Shown here: positions 47,761 through 59,161 of the stretch, piece after piece
How positions within the stretch are numbered: position 1 is the stretch's first letter
Layout: each line of letters starts with the position of its first letter
NCBI GenBank assembly: GCA_002110485.1
Contig: MOWL01000090.1
Span: 496,001-560,000, forward strand
DNA from: Emergomyces orientalis
Taxonomy: Eukaryota; Ascomycota; Eurotiomycetes; Onygenales; Ajellomycetaceae
DNA length: 64,000 bases
Direction of reading: 5' to 3'
Notes under the pieces: generated by a model
Database searches by the model: none
Told to the model about the DNA's origin: nothing
The model's input: the letters and a program-made list of their open reading frames with translations, nothing else
Program-made: the position numbers and the translations under genes

Positions 47761-49482
47761 ATGGCCCTCACAGCCGTCGACCACTCATCCCCTGTGGGAG
47801 AGAAGGAAACTGTTAAATCGCCACCGGACGTGGTAGTGACACCTTGCGATCCTTTACCTAGACCATACTACATCGAGGGGGGTTTGCGCAGAGTCGCGCC
47901 ATACCACTTCACGTATAATACCTATTGTAAAGAAAGGTGGCGGGGGCGAGGTTTGTTGGATGTTTTTGGAACGGAGTTCAGAGATCGACCGAGGGAGTAT
48001 TATGTACGTTGATAAGTGCGGCTCAATCTCCTTGGGCTTGTTTGAGGAGCGGACTTCTTTTAAGAAAAATTCCCCAAAAAAATACTAACATTTTGTCTTC
48101 AGCAAAAAGCCATTGAAGATGGCGCGGTGTGCATAAACGGAAAAGCAGTTTCAACAGATACAAAGATACAAAACGGTGATGTGATTTCGCATACACTTCA
48201 CAGGCATGAACCGCCTGTCACCAGTCAACCGATTGGCATAATTCACGAGGACAATGACATGATTGTGATCGATAAACCGGCCGGCGTGCCAGTCCATCCT
48301 GCTGGAAGATATAATTACAATTCAATTCTCGAGATAATGAAAGCGGAGCGTGGAAACGGGTGGGTTCCATATCCCTGCAATCGTCTCGATAGATTGACAT
48401 CCGGCGTGATGTTTATTGGCAAGCACCCCAAGGGCGCCGAACAAATTGGCGAGAAGCTCCGTTCGCGCACTGTGCGCAAAGAATATGTCGCACGGGTAAA
48501 GGGCAAGTTTCCGGATGGCGTAGTACTGTGTGATCAACCTATGTTGAAAATCAGCCCGATCCTCGGCCTAAACCGTGCAAGAGCTTCGGGAAAGGAGGCG
48601 AGAACAAAATTTCGCAGAATCGCATATTACCCACCACATAAGCCAGCGGAGAAAAGATCGGATTCATCAGCCCGACCGGCAACTCCTCCTGCAACATTAC
48701 CAGATCAAATGAATATGAGCGACTCACCGACCGATACACCACCGGGAGCAGCCACCCCTGTTCCAATGAGCTCAGACGAAGAGGGCTACAGTATTGTTCA
48801 CTGCCTACCACTGACCGGCCGCACCCATCAACTCCGTGTTCACCTGCAATACCTAGGCCATCCAATAACCAATGACCCAATCTACTCTAACCGGCGAGTT
48901 TTTGGCCACAGCCTTGGCAAAGCAGACGCAACAGGTGAAAATGACGAACAGATAATATACCGGCTGTCCAAAATGGGCAAAACCGAACCCGCCGATTCAC
49001 TTAGTTACCAAACATTCCAAACCCCACCGCCTGAATCAATCTCCAAAAACGACCCAGCCGTTGTGGACGACCTACTGGCCAAGGAGCATGAGGTGATGGT
49101 TAACGATTATCTGAAACGCAAGGGGGAGAAGATGAATGGGAAAAGGTGCGAGACGTGCGGAACGGAATTATACACCGATCCCGGCGTCCATGAGCTGGGA
49201 ATTTTCCTACATGCGGTGTCATATGCGGATGTCACCGGGGCATGGAAGTATAAGAGTAAAATGCCCGGTTGGGCATTGCCCCCGGAGGGTATGGAAGGTC
49301 CTACTATTGCACCGGATTGGGTTGATGATGAGGAGGAGGAGGTTATTGGGAAGGGGCAGCATGGGGATTCGGCATTGGTGGAGGGACTAGGCGCTGTGAA
49401 TTTAACTGATTTGATTGATAAGAATATGAAAGAACCGCTGGCGGAGGAGGGAGGTGGTATTGGTAATACTGTTGCTCTATAA
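47761..49482 (+). CDS. RluA-type tRNA pseudouridine synthase (Pus9/Rib2-like)
   Basis: Isomerises uridine to pseudouridine, probably at tRNA position 32 by analogy with yeast Pus8 (Rib2) and Pus9. Exons 47761-48003 and 48103-49482 give 540 aa; the 99-nt intron (GTACGT...TTCAG) joins EYY to [14 protein letters not shown] in frame. The ATG at 47761 is the first methionine; upstream the frame continues only from a GTG. N-terminal landmark [25 protein letters not shown]; an S4-like RNA-binding element (about 82-112); the catalytic block [13 protein letters not shown] with Asp177; later [23 protein letters not shown]. An inserted disordered segment (Pro/Ser/Thr-rich) lies at about 265-300. The C-terminal half has a CxxC pair (CETCGTEL) and the sequence HAVSYA. 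There is no deaminase domain, so it is closer to Pus9 than to the bifunctional Rib2. Confidence 0.92.
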
Positions 49483-50181
49483 GCTATGTCGTGAGATGGA
49501 TCGATGGGTTGACCCTAGTTGAATTACTACTACTTCAGATACCATACCTACTAGACAAAAATGCGCATATACACTAAAACACTTTTCTCCGGGGTTAGCG
49601 TTCTAATATTTTCTTTGTCCGCCGCAAAATCGCCCTGGCAGTCGAAGAGGAATATCACGTGAAGACACTGTAACCTCTGCCAAATCGAAGTTTGCTTGTA
49701 TTTTGGCATTCAACTTCATCTCCAACTTCGTCGTTCGCTTCTTTCCATGCTGTTCATCCGAGCTCTCCATGTCGGATAGAACAACCCTTATATAGTTGGA
49801 ATTATTTTTCTCGGTTAGGCTAAATGCTCAACCAGGCCTCCATGGGCTCCTCCGTGCCAGTGCAGTTGGGTCCACATCTTTTGACTCCATTTCGGCAAGG
49901 GGCTGATGAATGTGCCAGCCAGATTCCTGATACCCTGTGGCCTTTGGGCTCCAATATGGAATGGCTCTGAGCAACGAAGCTATCGCTAACGGTTGCGTCG
50001 TCCATGTTGACAATATCTGAAAATATTGAATATTTGTAACGTATGTAATAATACGATGAAATCTAGTCTGAATGAATCTAAAGGCCCCTATAATCTTCTA
50101 TAATACACGCGGAAGCTCATCACGTACTGAAAACAGAAATATTAACAAAATATATATCACAGGGTATAGAATGGGGAAATA
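49483..50181. other. Intergenic region between the pseudouridine synthase and the transporter pseudogene
   Basis: Convergent 3' flanks of ordinary composition, AT-rich near 50,010-50,180. No gene is supported. Confidence 0.55.
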
Positions 50182-52033
50182 TCAACACGCCTCGACCAAC
50201 AAACCTAACAACTTTTCCAACCTGAAAGGTTTCCTTGTACATCGCTCTTTACAACTGAGATTGTCCAGACCCAGGACCATGAGAGCTGACACGATCTTCC
50301 ACCTTTCATGATTTTGGTCATCCATGATGCAATACTCCTCACCCATCTTCTCAACCTCCTCGTCGGTAGCTTAGGCAATTCCTTTGCGGCCTTGACGTAA
50401 TTCATCTTCTCGACATATCCTTTGGCGAAGATCACGTCGATTTCCTCCAAGCTCCGGCCTGCCGTTTCTGGGTAGAAGAACCAGATAAATGGTATGAAAA
50501 TAGCGTTCCATGCACCGAAGAAGAGATATGTCCCCCACCCGATATTGGCCACCATGACTGGAGTGATCATGACAACGGTGAAGTTGAAAAGCCAATTATT
50601 GCAAGTGGAAATGGCATTTGCTTTGGCTCGTGCCCTGATGGGAGAAAGTTCTGCTGGATATAGCCAAGGAAGAGGCAGCCAGGTAGCACCGAAGAAACAC
50701 ATGTACATGAAAAAGCCAAAAATCGCGCCTCTGGCAGTCTACTCATCGCCGGGAATAAGACATGCGAATACAATGACCATGGCAACTGTTTGGCCAAAGC
50801 TGCCTGCAAGGAAGAGTTTGCGATGTCCGATTTTCTCAATGAAGAACCATGAAAATGTTGCAAAAATTGAGTAGACAATCATGTTGACACCACCGATCAG
50901 CAGTGCGAAGTCATGGGACTTGTTGAGGGACTCTTCCAATAATACTGGAAGATAGTAAATGACAGCGTTACATCCAGAGAGCTGTTGGAAAACTTGCGAG
51001 GAGGAGCCCACAATCATGCGACGGAAATGCTGAGTCCTGCCACCAGTGAGAAGGTCTTTGTAACTTGCTTTTGTGGCCCCTGAACTACTCTTTTTGTCAG
51101 TATTATGTGATTGGAGGTGAAGTTGAAGGGCACTCAGAACATTGAAAGTTTCACTTACGCGCAAACCGAATCAAGGACCAGATTCTTTTGCAGCTGGGTG
51201 GCAGGGTCGTCGATTTCTGTCCCCGCAAGTGCTGCAAGAACCTTTTCACCTTCATCAACCTTGTCTTTGGAGATAAGGTAGCGGGGCGAATCGGGAAGGT
51301 AAAACATTCCGACTATAATGAAGACACCAAAAATGACCTGGAACGCAATAGGGAATCGCCAGACCAGGTCTTGAGGACCGTAATGCGCACCGAAGTCAAT
51401 CCAATAGGCAATTGCTGTGCCAATGGCAATGACACCACCCTCAATACATATCAACAAGCCGCGGTTATGGGACTTGGAGCATTCTGCCTGGTAGGGGGGG
51501 ATTGTAGACGTGTTCATTCCATTTCCAACACCTGTGATTACACGACCAATGATAAACTGGACTAGCGGAAGTTTGTCCTCAATTGCAGTGACTTGAATAA
51601 TCACACCAAGAATCATAATTATCGCGCCACAAATAATCATCCAACGACGGCCGAGCCGGTCGCCGATGAAAAGTGCGATACCGGCACCCATGAGGCATCC
51701 TATTCCGTATTAACTTGACCCATTTCTTCCGTACAGCTTGGTCGAACTTTGGAGGGTATTTACCAACTTCATATACCGCAATCACCGTGGCCTGCATCGT
51801 GCTATTGTCCTTGGTAGCGGTGTACATCTTGTTGAATGAAGGATCAGAGATGATACCGGACATGACACCCTCTGGTGGATTGTTGTTAGCTAAGGCTCCG
51901 ACACAGCGCGTTTCGAAATTTAACAAGAGAACTTACGGTCATATCCGAATAGCAAGAAACCCATGGTGGCTACAGTTGAAACTGCTAGGGACAGCTTCTT
52001 CCCGCTCATGCCTGCATAGGTTGGCGGCGCCAT
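50182..52033 (-). pseudogene. Hexose (sugar porter) transporter, nonsense mutation and frameshift
   Basis: Remains of a 12-helix MFS sugar transporter. Exons read 52033-51937, 51871-51764, 51699-51159, then 51084 onward; the three introns (GTAAGT, GTAAAT, GTAAGT) have intact splice sites. Family motifs: LLFGYDQGVMSGII at the N-terminus, GDRLGRRWMI, RVITGVGNGM, PYQAECSKSHNRG, PDSPRYL, QVFQQLSGCNAVIYYLP, and after the lesion PLPWLYPAELSPIRARAKA and PETAGRSLEEID. Lesion 1: TAG at 50741-50739, directly after CLIPGDE, with conserved sequence continuing in the same frame beyond it. Lesion 2: near 50370-50364 the frame shifts by one, because the expected TDEEVEKMGEEY tail follows only in another frame, which stays open to a TGA at 50182. 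Without correction the protein stops after helix 9 or so. CAG-to-TAG would be a C:G-to-T:A change. Sequencing error could explain one lesion, less easily both. Confidence 0.85.
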
Positions 52034-54814
52034 GATGATTTAAGCCGATAAAGAAAGCCAGTGCCAATTGAGACCATCCCACTCGCGCCCAACGGGAGTG
52101 AAGGTAAAATTAAGAAAGACAGTTATAGGGAATGATAGAGAAACATTTGTATGAAAAACAGGAAGTGTGGGCCCCGGAAACGACGGGGAAAGAGGGGAGA
52201 TATATATGACGAGAGAAAGGGGGACTTTGAACGAAGCTTTAAAAAGAAGGCAGCCAGAGGGGGGAAGAATGGAAGTTGAAACTGGTAACGTGCGGATATG
52301 AAAGATAAATATCGAACTCGACGGCTCCACAAGAACTTTTTAAAGGAATGCATGATGTTGCGTCAATGGAATTTTAATCTGGAACAGAGGGCAACTTTTT
52401 TCTCTTCCATATTTTGGCGAATCGGCTTTATCAATATTTCCGCTGGACTTCTCGCAGTTTGTTTCACCTCTCAAAACCGAAGATGAGCCCTAGCAGCTCA
52501 GGGGCCGGCGGGATCCAAACCCTATTGTACATGTCACGATATATAAAAGCTGGCTGCTCCGCGCCTACCTACCCGCTTACGCGCATGTAATCGGTACATG
52601 ACGCCATCCAAGGCCAGATAAGCTTTGGAGATAGTTACCAGTGGCGCCAGACCCATCACTTAAAAATGGGGACATGACATCAGCTGAAGAAAAATCTTTC
52701 ACCGACTTGTATAACTTTTCGACCTCTCTCCCTGAACATTATTATTTGCATGCCCGCATATTTTAGTTGGGATCCGTTAACCAGGAATATAGGTACAGTG
52801 CCGACCCCATGTGTCCGAAAAATAGTACCTAGATCGATAGCTACCATCTGCAACAATGACATAGTCAATCCACTCTGGTATTCTCGCTATGTTGGGGCGT
52901 TGGGCATAGAGAGAGCATGACTTTTGCATTCCTCGTAACCTTACGCCGAGTCTAATAAATGTTGTAGCGATTCAACGGCGGGCACTATTAAGTATGAAAT
53001 TCTAACCACGCTCGACTATTGGCCGGCAAAAGATGCAAAAGGGTAGGGAAAGGGTAGATGGTTTATGGCAAAGGATGTAAATTCATATAAAAACGCGTCC
53101 CTAAATGGGCAAGATGCGGCCGTGGAGGCAAGGAAATTTGTTAGAGTTGGGAGGCCTATGCAACAACTCCTGTGTCCAGGACATGATAGTCCGAGGTTCA
53201 AGGAGTATAAAATGATATAAATCAGAAAATACTCAACTGATACCGCATACCCTCAAAATATATGGTAGTTTAGAAGATTAAATTACAAAGTAATCATTTT
53301 AGAATGTTTAACTCAACATAACTATTTTTGGCCAAAATATACTAAATGTGAAAAAATAGATACGAAAAAATAATTGTAGTTACTATGCATACATTCCTAG
53401 GTATATATTTTAGACGAAAAATATTTTAGATGAAATTGCTATTATCCAAGATATTGATATATATATTTCTTTCTAACCACGTTCCAAGTACACCCGCCCG
53501 CTCTTCTCACCCCCCATTTATTTTTATTATGGGACTGTTTTGAATAATGACGAAGGCGGACAGAAATATAGTCCCGCCCCCAACAGGAGCTTTGTATTAC
53601 ATCTACCCGGGGGCATCAGAAAATTTTCTAGACTTCAAAATATATAAATATATAAATTTAGCGAGGAGCTACGCAACGTTCATGAAAAAGAGAATGTATA
53701 ACTAGCGTTTATCAGCACATAGATGTTCTCTCTTGTCCTCATTCCTCATGCAAATCAGTAGTCCTTTTGGTTAAACCTGGGTGCCGCCCAGTGCATAGAA
53801 TAACGAAACATATGGGATTCGTGTTCTCATAGATACACTCCGATGCAATCTGACCCCGATTACTTACTCCAATGGACACGATATACAAAAGGGTATTTAA
53901 AGGCACGTTTTGGGCGGCGCACGCTGGATCTCCGGACCCGCTTGTAGGCATTTGCGGGAGAACTTTATAAACTCGGGGGTTATGATAAAACCGCAATACT
54001 ACAATCCAAAGTTGATGACCATTTGAACATGGCAGCGGAATTGGCCCCGGCGTTCCGCTTTGCTGAAATTGTCCTCAGATTGTAGGAACTGGGCGAAATC
54101 TCCTCGATGCTATCGTAGGGACTGGTGCCCTCACCTCCTATGGAGTTTGGTGTCTCTGATTTCTTTCTTTCAACCCACCTGCATTGCGAACTTTGATAGG
54201 GATTGGTCGAAAATGTCAAGCCTGGCAGTTGCGGTGGCACCAGAGATGTGTGTTGGCTGAAGTGAAGTTGGCGGACGGGCTTCAAAGCTTACGGCTATGT
54301 GCAATGCTATATCTCTGTTAAAAGGGCTGAGGGTTTCCTGATTATGGGGGAGATAGTTGGGGAAAGGGCCTCCGAAGTGATTTCTTTTCAACCTCCAATG
54401 CCTGGGTACTCCCGAAGACGCATATATCCCGTCGACCCCTTGTAGCTAGATGCAACCGACAGCATGGATAAGTGTCAGAGGACAAGCGCATGGGCATTAA
54501 AGAGTAAGTCAGTCGAAAGTGGGATTTGGGACTTTTCGAGGACCTAATTCTCTGCATCACGATTCTTCGGGACAGATCTCTTTGGAAAACAAGTCAGATG
54601 TAACAGAGGAGAAATTGCATAAAGACCATCATAAGTCAGTCATCGAGTCAGAGGACAAAGTAAAATAACAGTTTCATTCCGTTAATTATTTCTTTTGATT
54701 TTTTTCAAATCAGGGTTTCAACGGCTATTTTATTTATCAAATGCTTTCGCCAAATCCCAAGCCTTCCGACCCCAGACATAAACGTAAAAGGAAAAAGAAA
54801 ACAAAATAACATGA
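52034..54814. other. 2.8-kb intergenic region
   Basis: Upstream flank of the transporter pseudogene and downstream flank of eL32. The segment 53,220-53,700 is strongly AT-rich. No open frame shows protein character, and no repeat structure stands out. Confidence 0.6.
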
Positions 54815-55658
54815 CTACGACTCAGTAGTGAGTCTGCCCTTGGGGTTGGTGACCTTGACGCCGAGTGCCTTGGCCTTCGCGATGATGTCGATTCTCTTTC
54901 CGGATGAAACAGCGTGGCCGATCCTGAAAGGGGGTAATGTTAGTTTGCCAGTAAATTGATATTTTTGTTTTCAGGGTCGACTTTGAGATTGCGAGGAAGG
55001 TATTTTGGTTCAACATACTCAGCAGCGTAGGTCCGGTTGTGCATCAACAGAAGCTCGACATCCTTGGGGTTCTGAACGAGGAAGACCTTGTGGCCGGAGG
55101 GGGTCATATGTCTGGTTTTCTTGTTGCTTCCGTAACCGATCTATATTGGTTTTTGAAGTCGCCAACGGTCAGTCCATACTGTGATGAAGATAATCTCCTA
55201 GCCCTGCTAATAATTTTTCTCTCATTTTCTTTGTTCTCGATTGACCTGAAAGGTAGTTCTGGTCAATTCCGGACAAGGGTTTATCGTACCTTTGGCATAG
55301 CAGCCTGGCCGCTGAACCGTCTACGGACACGGTTGTCGATACCCTTGGGTTTCCGCCATGAAGCATCGACACATTTGTAGGAGTCCGACTGGTGGCGGTT
55401 GAAGCGCTTCTTGTCTGTATACCCGGAATCCTCAAATCAGCCTCTGAATTCCGTCCACAACACGCATATCAACCCTTTTCCAGTATTCTATTGTCGCTTC
55501 CTTCGCACAAGATTCCCACTCCGTCCGCATCTCCATCCACCAACCACCATCACAGCTCCCTAACCAACAAATATGCCAATTCCTTAGAGGGTCCTAGGAA
55601 TAAATTGGGGGTACGTACGCTTCTTCACGATCGGTACATGCTTCTTTGCGGCGACCAT
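54815..55658 (-). CDS. RPL32: 60S ribosomal protein eL32
   Basis: Cytosolic large-subunit protein. Coding exons 55658-55619, 55414-55290, 55140-55019, 54923-54815 give 131 aa, the standard length. Four exons in a 131-aa protein fit the intron-rich ribosomal genes of filamentous fungi; donors GTACGT, GTACGA, GTATGT with TAG/CAG acceptors all keep frame. Landmarks: [13 protein letters not shown] at the start, [89 protein letters not shown] further intron (55747-55659, donor GTACGT, acceptor AATAG) probably lies in the 5' UTR and ends right at the ATG. Two substitutions relative to what I would expect (His-Lys for Arg-Thr at about residues 14-15, Gly for Arg in VSSGK) are noted but do not suggest decay. 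Confidence 0.95.
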
Positions 55659-55747
55659 CTATTCAACGCAAGCTATTAGATACCATTCCCAGCCCACAGA
55701 CAGCTCAGAGATTGATTACAACCGGTCAATGACGTGAGGAAACGTAC
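55659..55747 (-). other. Probable 5' UTR intron of RPL32
   Basis: On the minus strand a GTACGT donor at 55747 follows CCGCCAAG, and a TTGAATAG acceptor at 55659 abuts the start codon. The 89-nt length and the lack of any upstream ATG in frame fit a leader intron, common in ribosomal-protein genes of filamentous fungi. Confidence 0.6.
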
Positions 55748-55882
55748 CTTGGCGGTATTGTGCGGTCCCGAAGCTGGTCGTGGGAGGTTGTCGTCGAGGG
55801 GTGATTGCGGTCGATGGCGGACTTTTCGACGACGTTGCCCTCTTGGATTTTCCAGCCAGAGTGGAATTCCGGCGCTAGTTGG

Positions 55883-55914
55883 CTCGCTAAGCGAGACTTG
55901 GGAACTAGGGTTTT
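55883..55914 (-). promoter_or_regulatory. Telobox-like element and palindrome upstream of RPL32
   Basis: AAAACCCTAG on the minus strand (55914-55905) resembles the AACCCTAA-type telobox found in ribosomal-protein promoters of many fungi. Immediately beside it, CTCGCTAAGCGAG (55883-55895) is a palindrome with 6-nt arms. Functional assignment is inference. Confidence 0.4.
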
Positions 55915-56575
55915 CTCGCCAAAGCCCTGATTTCCGCTTTGGGGTACATCACGTGGTACGATCAGATTCGGCCATCAACCAGCCGCATACATCATCCTCA
56001 TACCTACTCCGTAGATACTACGGAGCACCACAGGCTACATCCCTCTTGTAGAGGCTATACCATAGCACCAGGGAATCGGAATCCACCAGTTAATCACTGA
56101 TAGAGCAGGAGAACGGCTATGTCAGGCGCGAAAACCGCGCCCATGAGATCCCTGGTCATGTGCCCCAAATACCTCACCCACCTTGGTCACAGTCAAAGAC
56201 TCTCCTGGGTTAATTCCATGTCAATTTATATAGGCAACCTCCCAGCTGGTACATCCAGCAGTTGTCATTTTGTACCATCCGTCATTTGAGCGATGATATG
56301 ATGTTTGGAGAAAACCAAACTCTTTCTAGATATTTCATATAACCTGATGCTCCCATATGTCAGTGAAACCGGTGGTAGCTGCTGTACAAAGCAACCGGAC
56401 GACAAATATCTGTGTTATCATCAGGTTGCGGCCAGAAAACCTTAAGCACATGATTTTGGTCATGTGTTTGAACACAATGAATGTCCTCTTGTTGCTATAA
56501 AAGGCACGCCTTTCTCATTTATTCGTGTGAATTCACCAATGTTTCATGCTCAAAAGGAAATTCTAAATTTATAAA
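55915..56575. promoter_or_regulatory. Divergent upstream region RPL32 / heme-oxygenase-like gene
   Basis: Upstream flanks of both genes. It contains the inverted repeat CTCCGTAGATACTACGGAG at 56006-56025 (two 8-nt arms, short spacer), which is also two copies of the recurrent TACGGAG motif facing each other. I find no clear GATA iron-response box. Confidence 0.5.
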
Positions 56576-57964
56576 ATGCCGATCAAAAGATTTCTACCGT
56601 TGCCAAAAGACTTTCGCGTTCGCAGCTACACCAGAGGAGCAAACCTTGTTGATCTATCACCACTATCGACCATTTTATATAAGGGAGTTATGGAGGACCT
56701 TTCGGAAGAGATATTCGACGCAATCAGGTAAATGGCTTTCGTTTATGGGGAGGCCGTGTTTACCTCGGAAGAGCTTAAACTAAACTGCCTGAACATATTG
56801 CTCATCATAAAATCTACTTACCCTGCTCAAAGATAGATCAAGCTAATAATACACTCCAACAGAGACCATCACACTTCGTTTGGCAGCCTTGTTGCCAAGC
56901 GCGTCCCACTCTGCATTCCGCCACGCACGGATACACCAGCGCTCTACGCGTTGGGAGTATCGCGTTTTGCAGAAATATACTTCGCATTTGAAGAAGTCTG
57001 GATGTCTCAGCTATCTCAGCTACCGTCCGTCAGCGGCACTGGCAGCCCAGATGAATATGAGATTCTGGATTCGTTCGTAAATGACGACAGGGGCAGGATC
57101 AGGAGCATACTGAGCCAACTATATATTCCCGAACTACTACGCAGTGAGAAATTGCGATCGGATTTACGCGCTTTGGGATGGTCGTCTGGTATGGAGGAGT
57201 CGGGCCAGGACAACATCAGCGATAACAATGCATCAGACAAGGAAGATAATGCACACGGAAACGCCGCAACGGCCTTCGCAGCACATATTAAATCAGCCAC
57301 AGAGGAACATCCACACCTAATCATGGTTTACGCATGGATAATGTACCTTATACTGCTCAACGGTGGACGTCGGATCCGCACGAAGCTCGCAGCAGGGGGC
57401 CACGATTTCTGGAAGACTGGCACCGAACCCAGTGAGGATGGCAGCGGCAGCGGCAGCGGGATCCCCAACGGACTCACCTTCTGGTTTTTCCACCGTGACG
57501 ACAACGACCTATACGACGATGAAGGGATAAAACAAGAATTTAAAGAACGTCTTCATTCTGCCTCGAATCTCCTATCCGTCTCTGAACGCGCCCAGATCAT
57601 TGTTGAAGCAGTCAATATTTTCCGACATTGCAGTCGCATCATCGCCGAGATTGATGTCGAAGTTGAGAGGGCGGGAATTGGAAAAACGGCTGGCAGCAGC
57701 CACGGTAGGACCGGTAGTAGTCGAATCCTTCCTTCGATCAGGGCTAAGTTACCCACCTTTGCTTCCGGGATCTTGCGGCGACCATCGGATTCATCGACAG
57801 AGACGCGGACAGGAAGTTGTGGGCGCTTGCGACCCGTTCTGATTGGGGCTGCTGGGTTGTTGGGAGGACTATGTGCATGGGTGTTGTCGATGAATGCAGA
57901 CCCAGCGCAGGGAAAGTATGCGTTTTGGAAAACAGGAAATGAAACCGATGGGGCAAACTCGTGA
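56576..57964 (+). CDS. Heme-oxygenase-like tail-anchored protein
   Basis: Exons 56576-56727 and 56863-57964 give 417 aa; the intron (GTAAAT...CAACAG, with a GCTAATAA-like branch point) restores frame. The ATG at 56576 is the first after an in-frame TAA. The heme-oxygenase-like helical domain spans about 40-300: DLSEEIFDAIRDHHTSF contains the likely proximal heme-ligand His (53 or 54), and HPHLIMVYAWIMYLILLNGGRRI carries the distal-helix Gly pair at 218-219. LTFWFFHRDDNDLYDDEGIKQEFK and RAQIIVEAVNIFRHCSRII match fungal Hmx1-type proteins. A single hydrophobic helix near 373-394 (LIGAAGLLGGLCAWVLSM) makes it tail-anchored, presumably in the ER as yeast Hmx1. It is longer than yeast Hmx1 because of acidic Ser/Gly inserts. 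Whether it degrades heme or is a divergent relative cannot be decided from sequence. Confidence 0.82.
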
Positions 57965-59161
57965 GGATTAGGTTCGATTTCTCTCTTTCTCTTTCTCTAT
58001 ATTTGTTTGGGTCTGTTATTGTGTATTTGGTATTCCAGTCTCAGCGTGTTGCATCCCTGTTTCACCTTCCCCGTATTCCCCATGTATCATATACCCATCT
58101 TTTACTCTATTTCTGCTCTCCCAATTTCTCCATATATTGACATCTTGCGTTATTCAACAGCGGATTATATCCGCCCATATTCCAAGCTGCCCCTCCTTTC
58201 ACATTTCCTGAGTACATCACTGAAACCAGTCCCTTTTCCCTATCTTCTACTGCCTCACAAATCATGTATTATAACCAGATTCCCATATATAGAGATCCCT
58301 TTTCCCATCCGTATCTTCCATATTTATTGATACCCTGGCCATTTGACGCCGCCTCATTTTCAATTCCCCCAATTCCACTCGTTGTCGCTGCAAGATACCC
58401 CCATAGATTTAATTATTTTACCTTCTGATTGTCCCCGCACAATATGTCATCCATTTTTCATTTTGCATTCTATGCCATATCCGAGGTCGAGACGATCGAA
58501 GAAGCATTTTTACACTTTCCAAAGCATGGTTCGATTTCCCTCCCCTTGTTTCGAAAAGTATTGCAGAAAGTAAACTAAAGAGACAACCTTCTACGTGGTA
58601 AGCACAAATTCTAAAATAAAAATTAAGAAAAAGTACAATTCATATTCATACGCATGGGATATCCCGAATTTTAAAAGAGAGAGAGAGAGAGAGAGTTAGT
58701 GGAGAAAAGTAAAGAGTTGCGAATCGAAGTACCGACAGCTCATAGTTGGTAAATTCCTCCCAACGGAAAGAAAAAAAAGCCCTCCAGGTTAAATAGATAA
58801 GAATGAATGCCGTGTAAAGGAAACGCAAAAACCAAACCGCAATGATAAATGAGCATCACCACCACATATGCATACATACCTGTTAATTGCACAAAAACGA
58901 AAAATAAAAAAAAAAATAACTTATGCAACATGGTAAAATCATGGCTCGTCCAAACAGTTTCCGACACCCAGCTGCCATTTAAATAGATCGATTTTAAATA
59001 ACCCATATACCCATCTACCAATATACTCCAAGACGAAGGAAATTAACGCCCTTCCCTCCCATTCCAGATCAACGCAAAAACTCCAACTCCAACACCGACA
59101 CCAACATTAACGCCCACTCACTTTTATCCATTTCTCCCCCTTCCCTCCCCCTTGCCACCCA
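57965..59161. other. Convergent intergenic region
   Basis: 3' flanks of the heme-oxygenase-like gene and the Sec2-domain gene. A GA run lies at 58676-58695. T/C-rich + strand from 57,980 to 58,580. No gene is supported. Confidence 0.6.
58676..58695. repeat. GA dinucleotide microsatellite
   Basis: About ten GA units in the convergent spacer. Confidence 0.85.
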
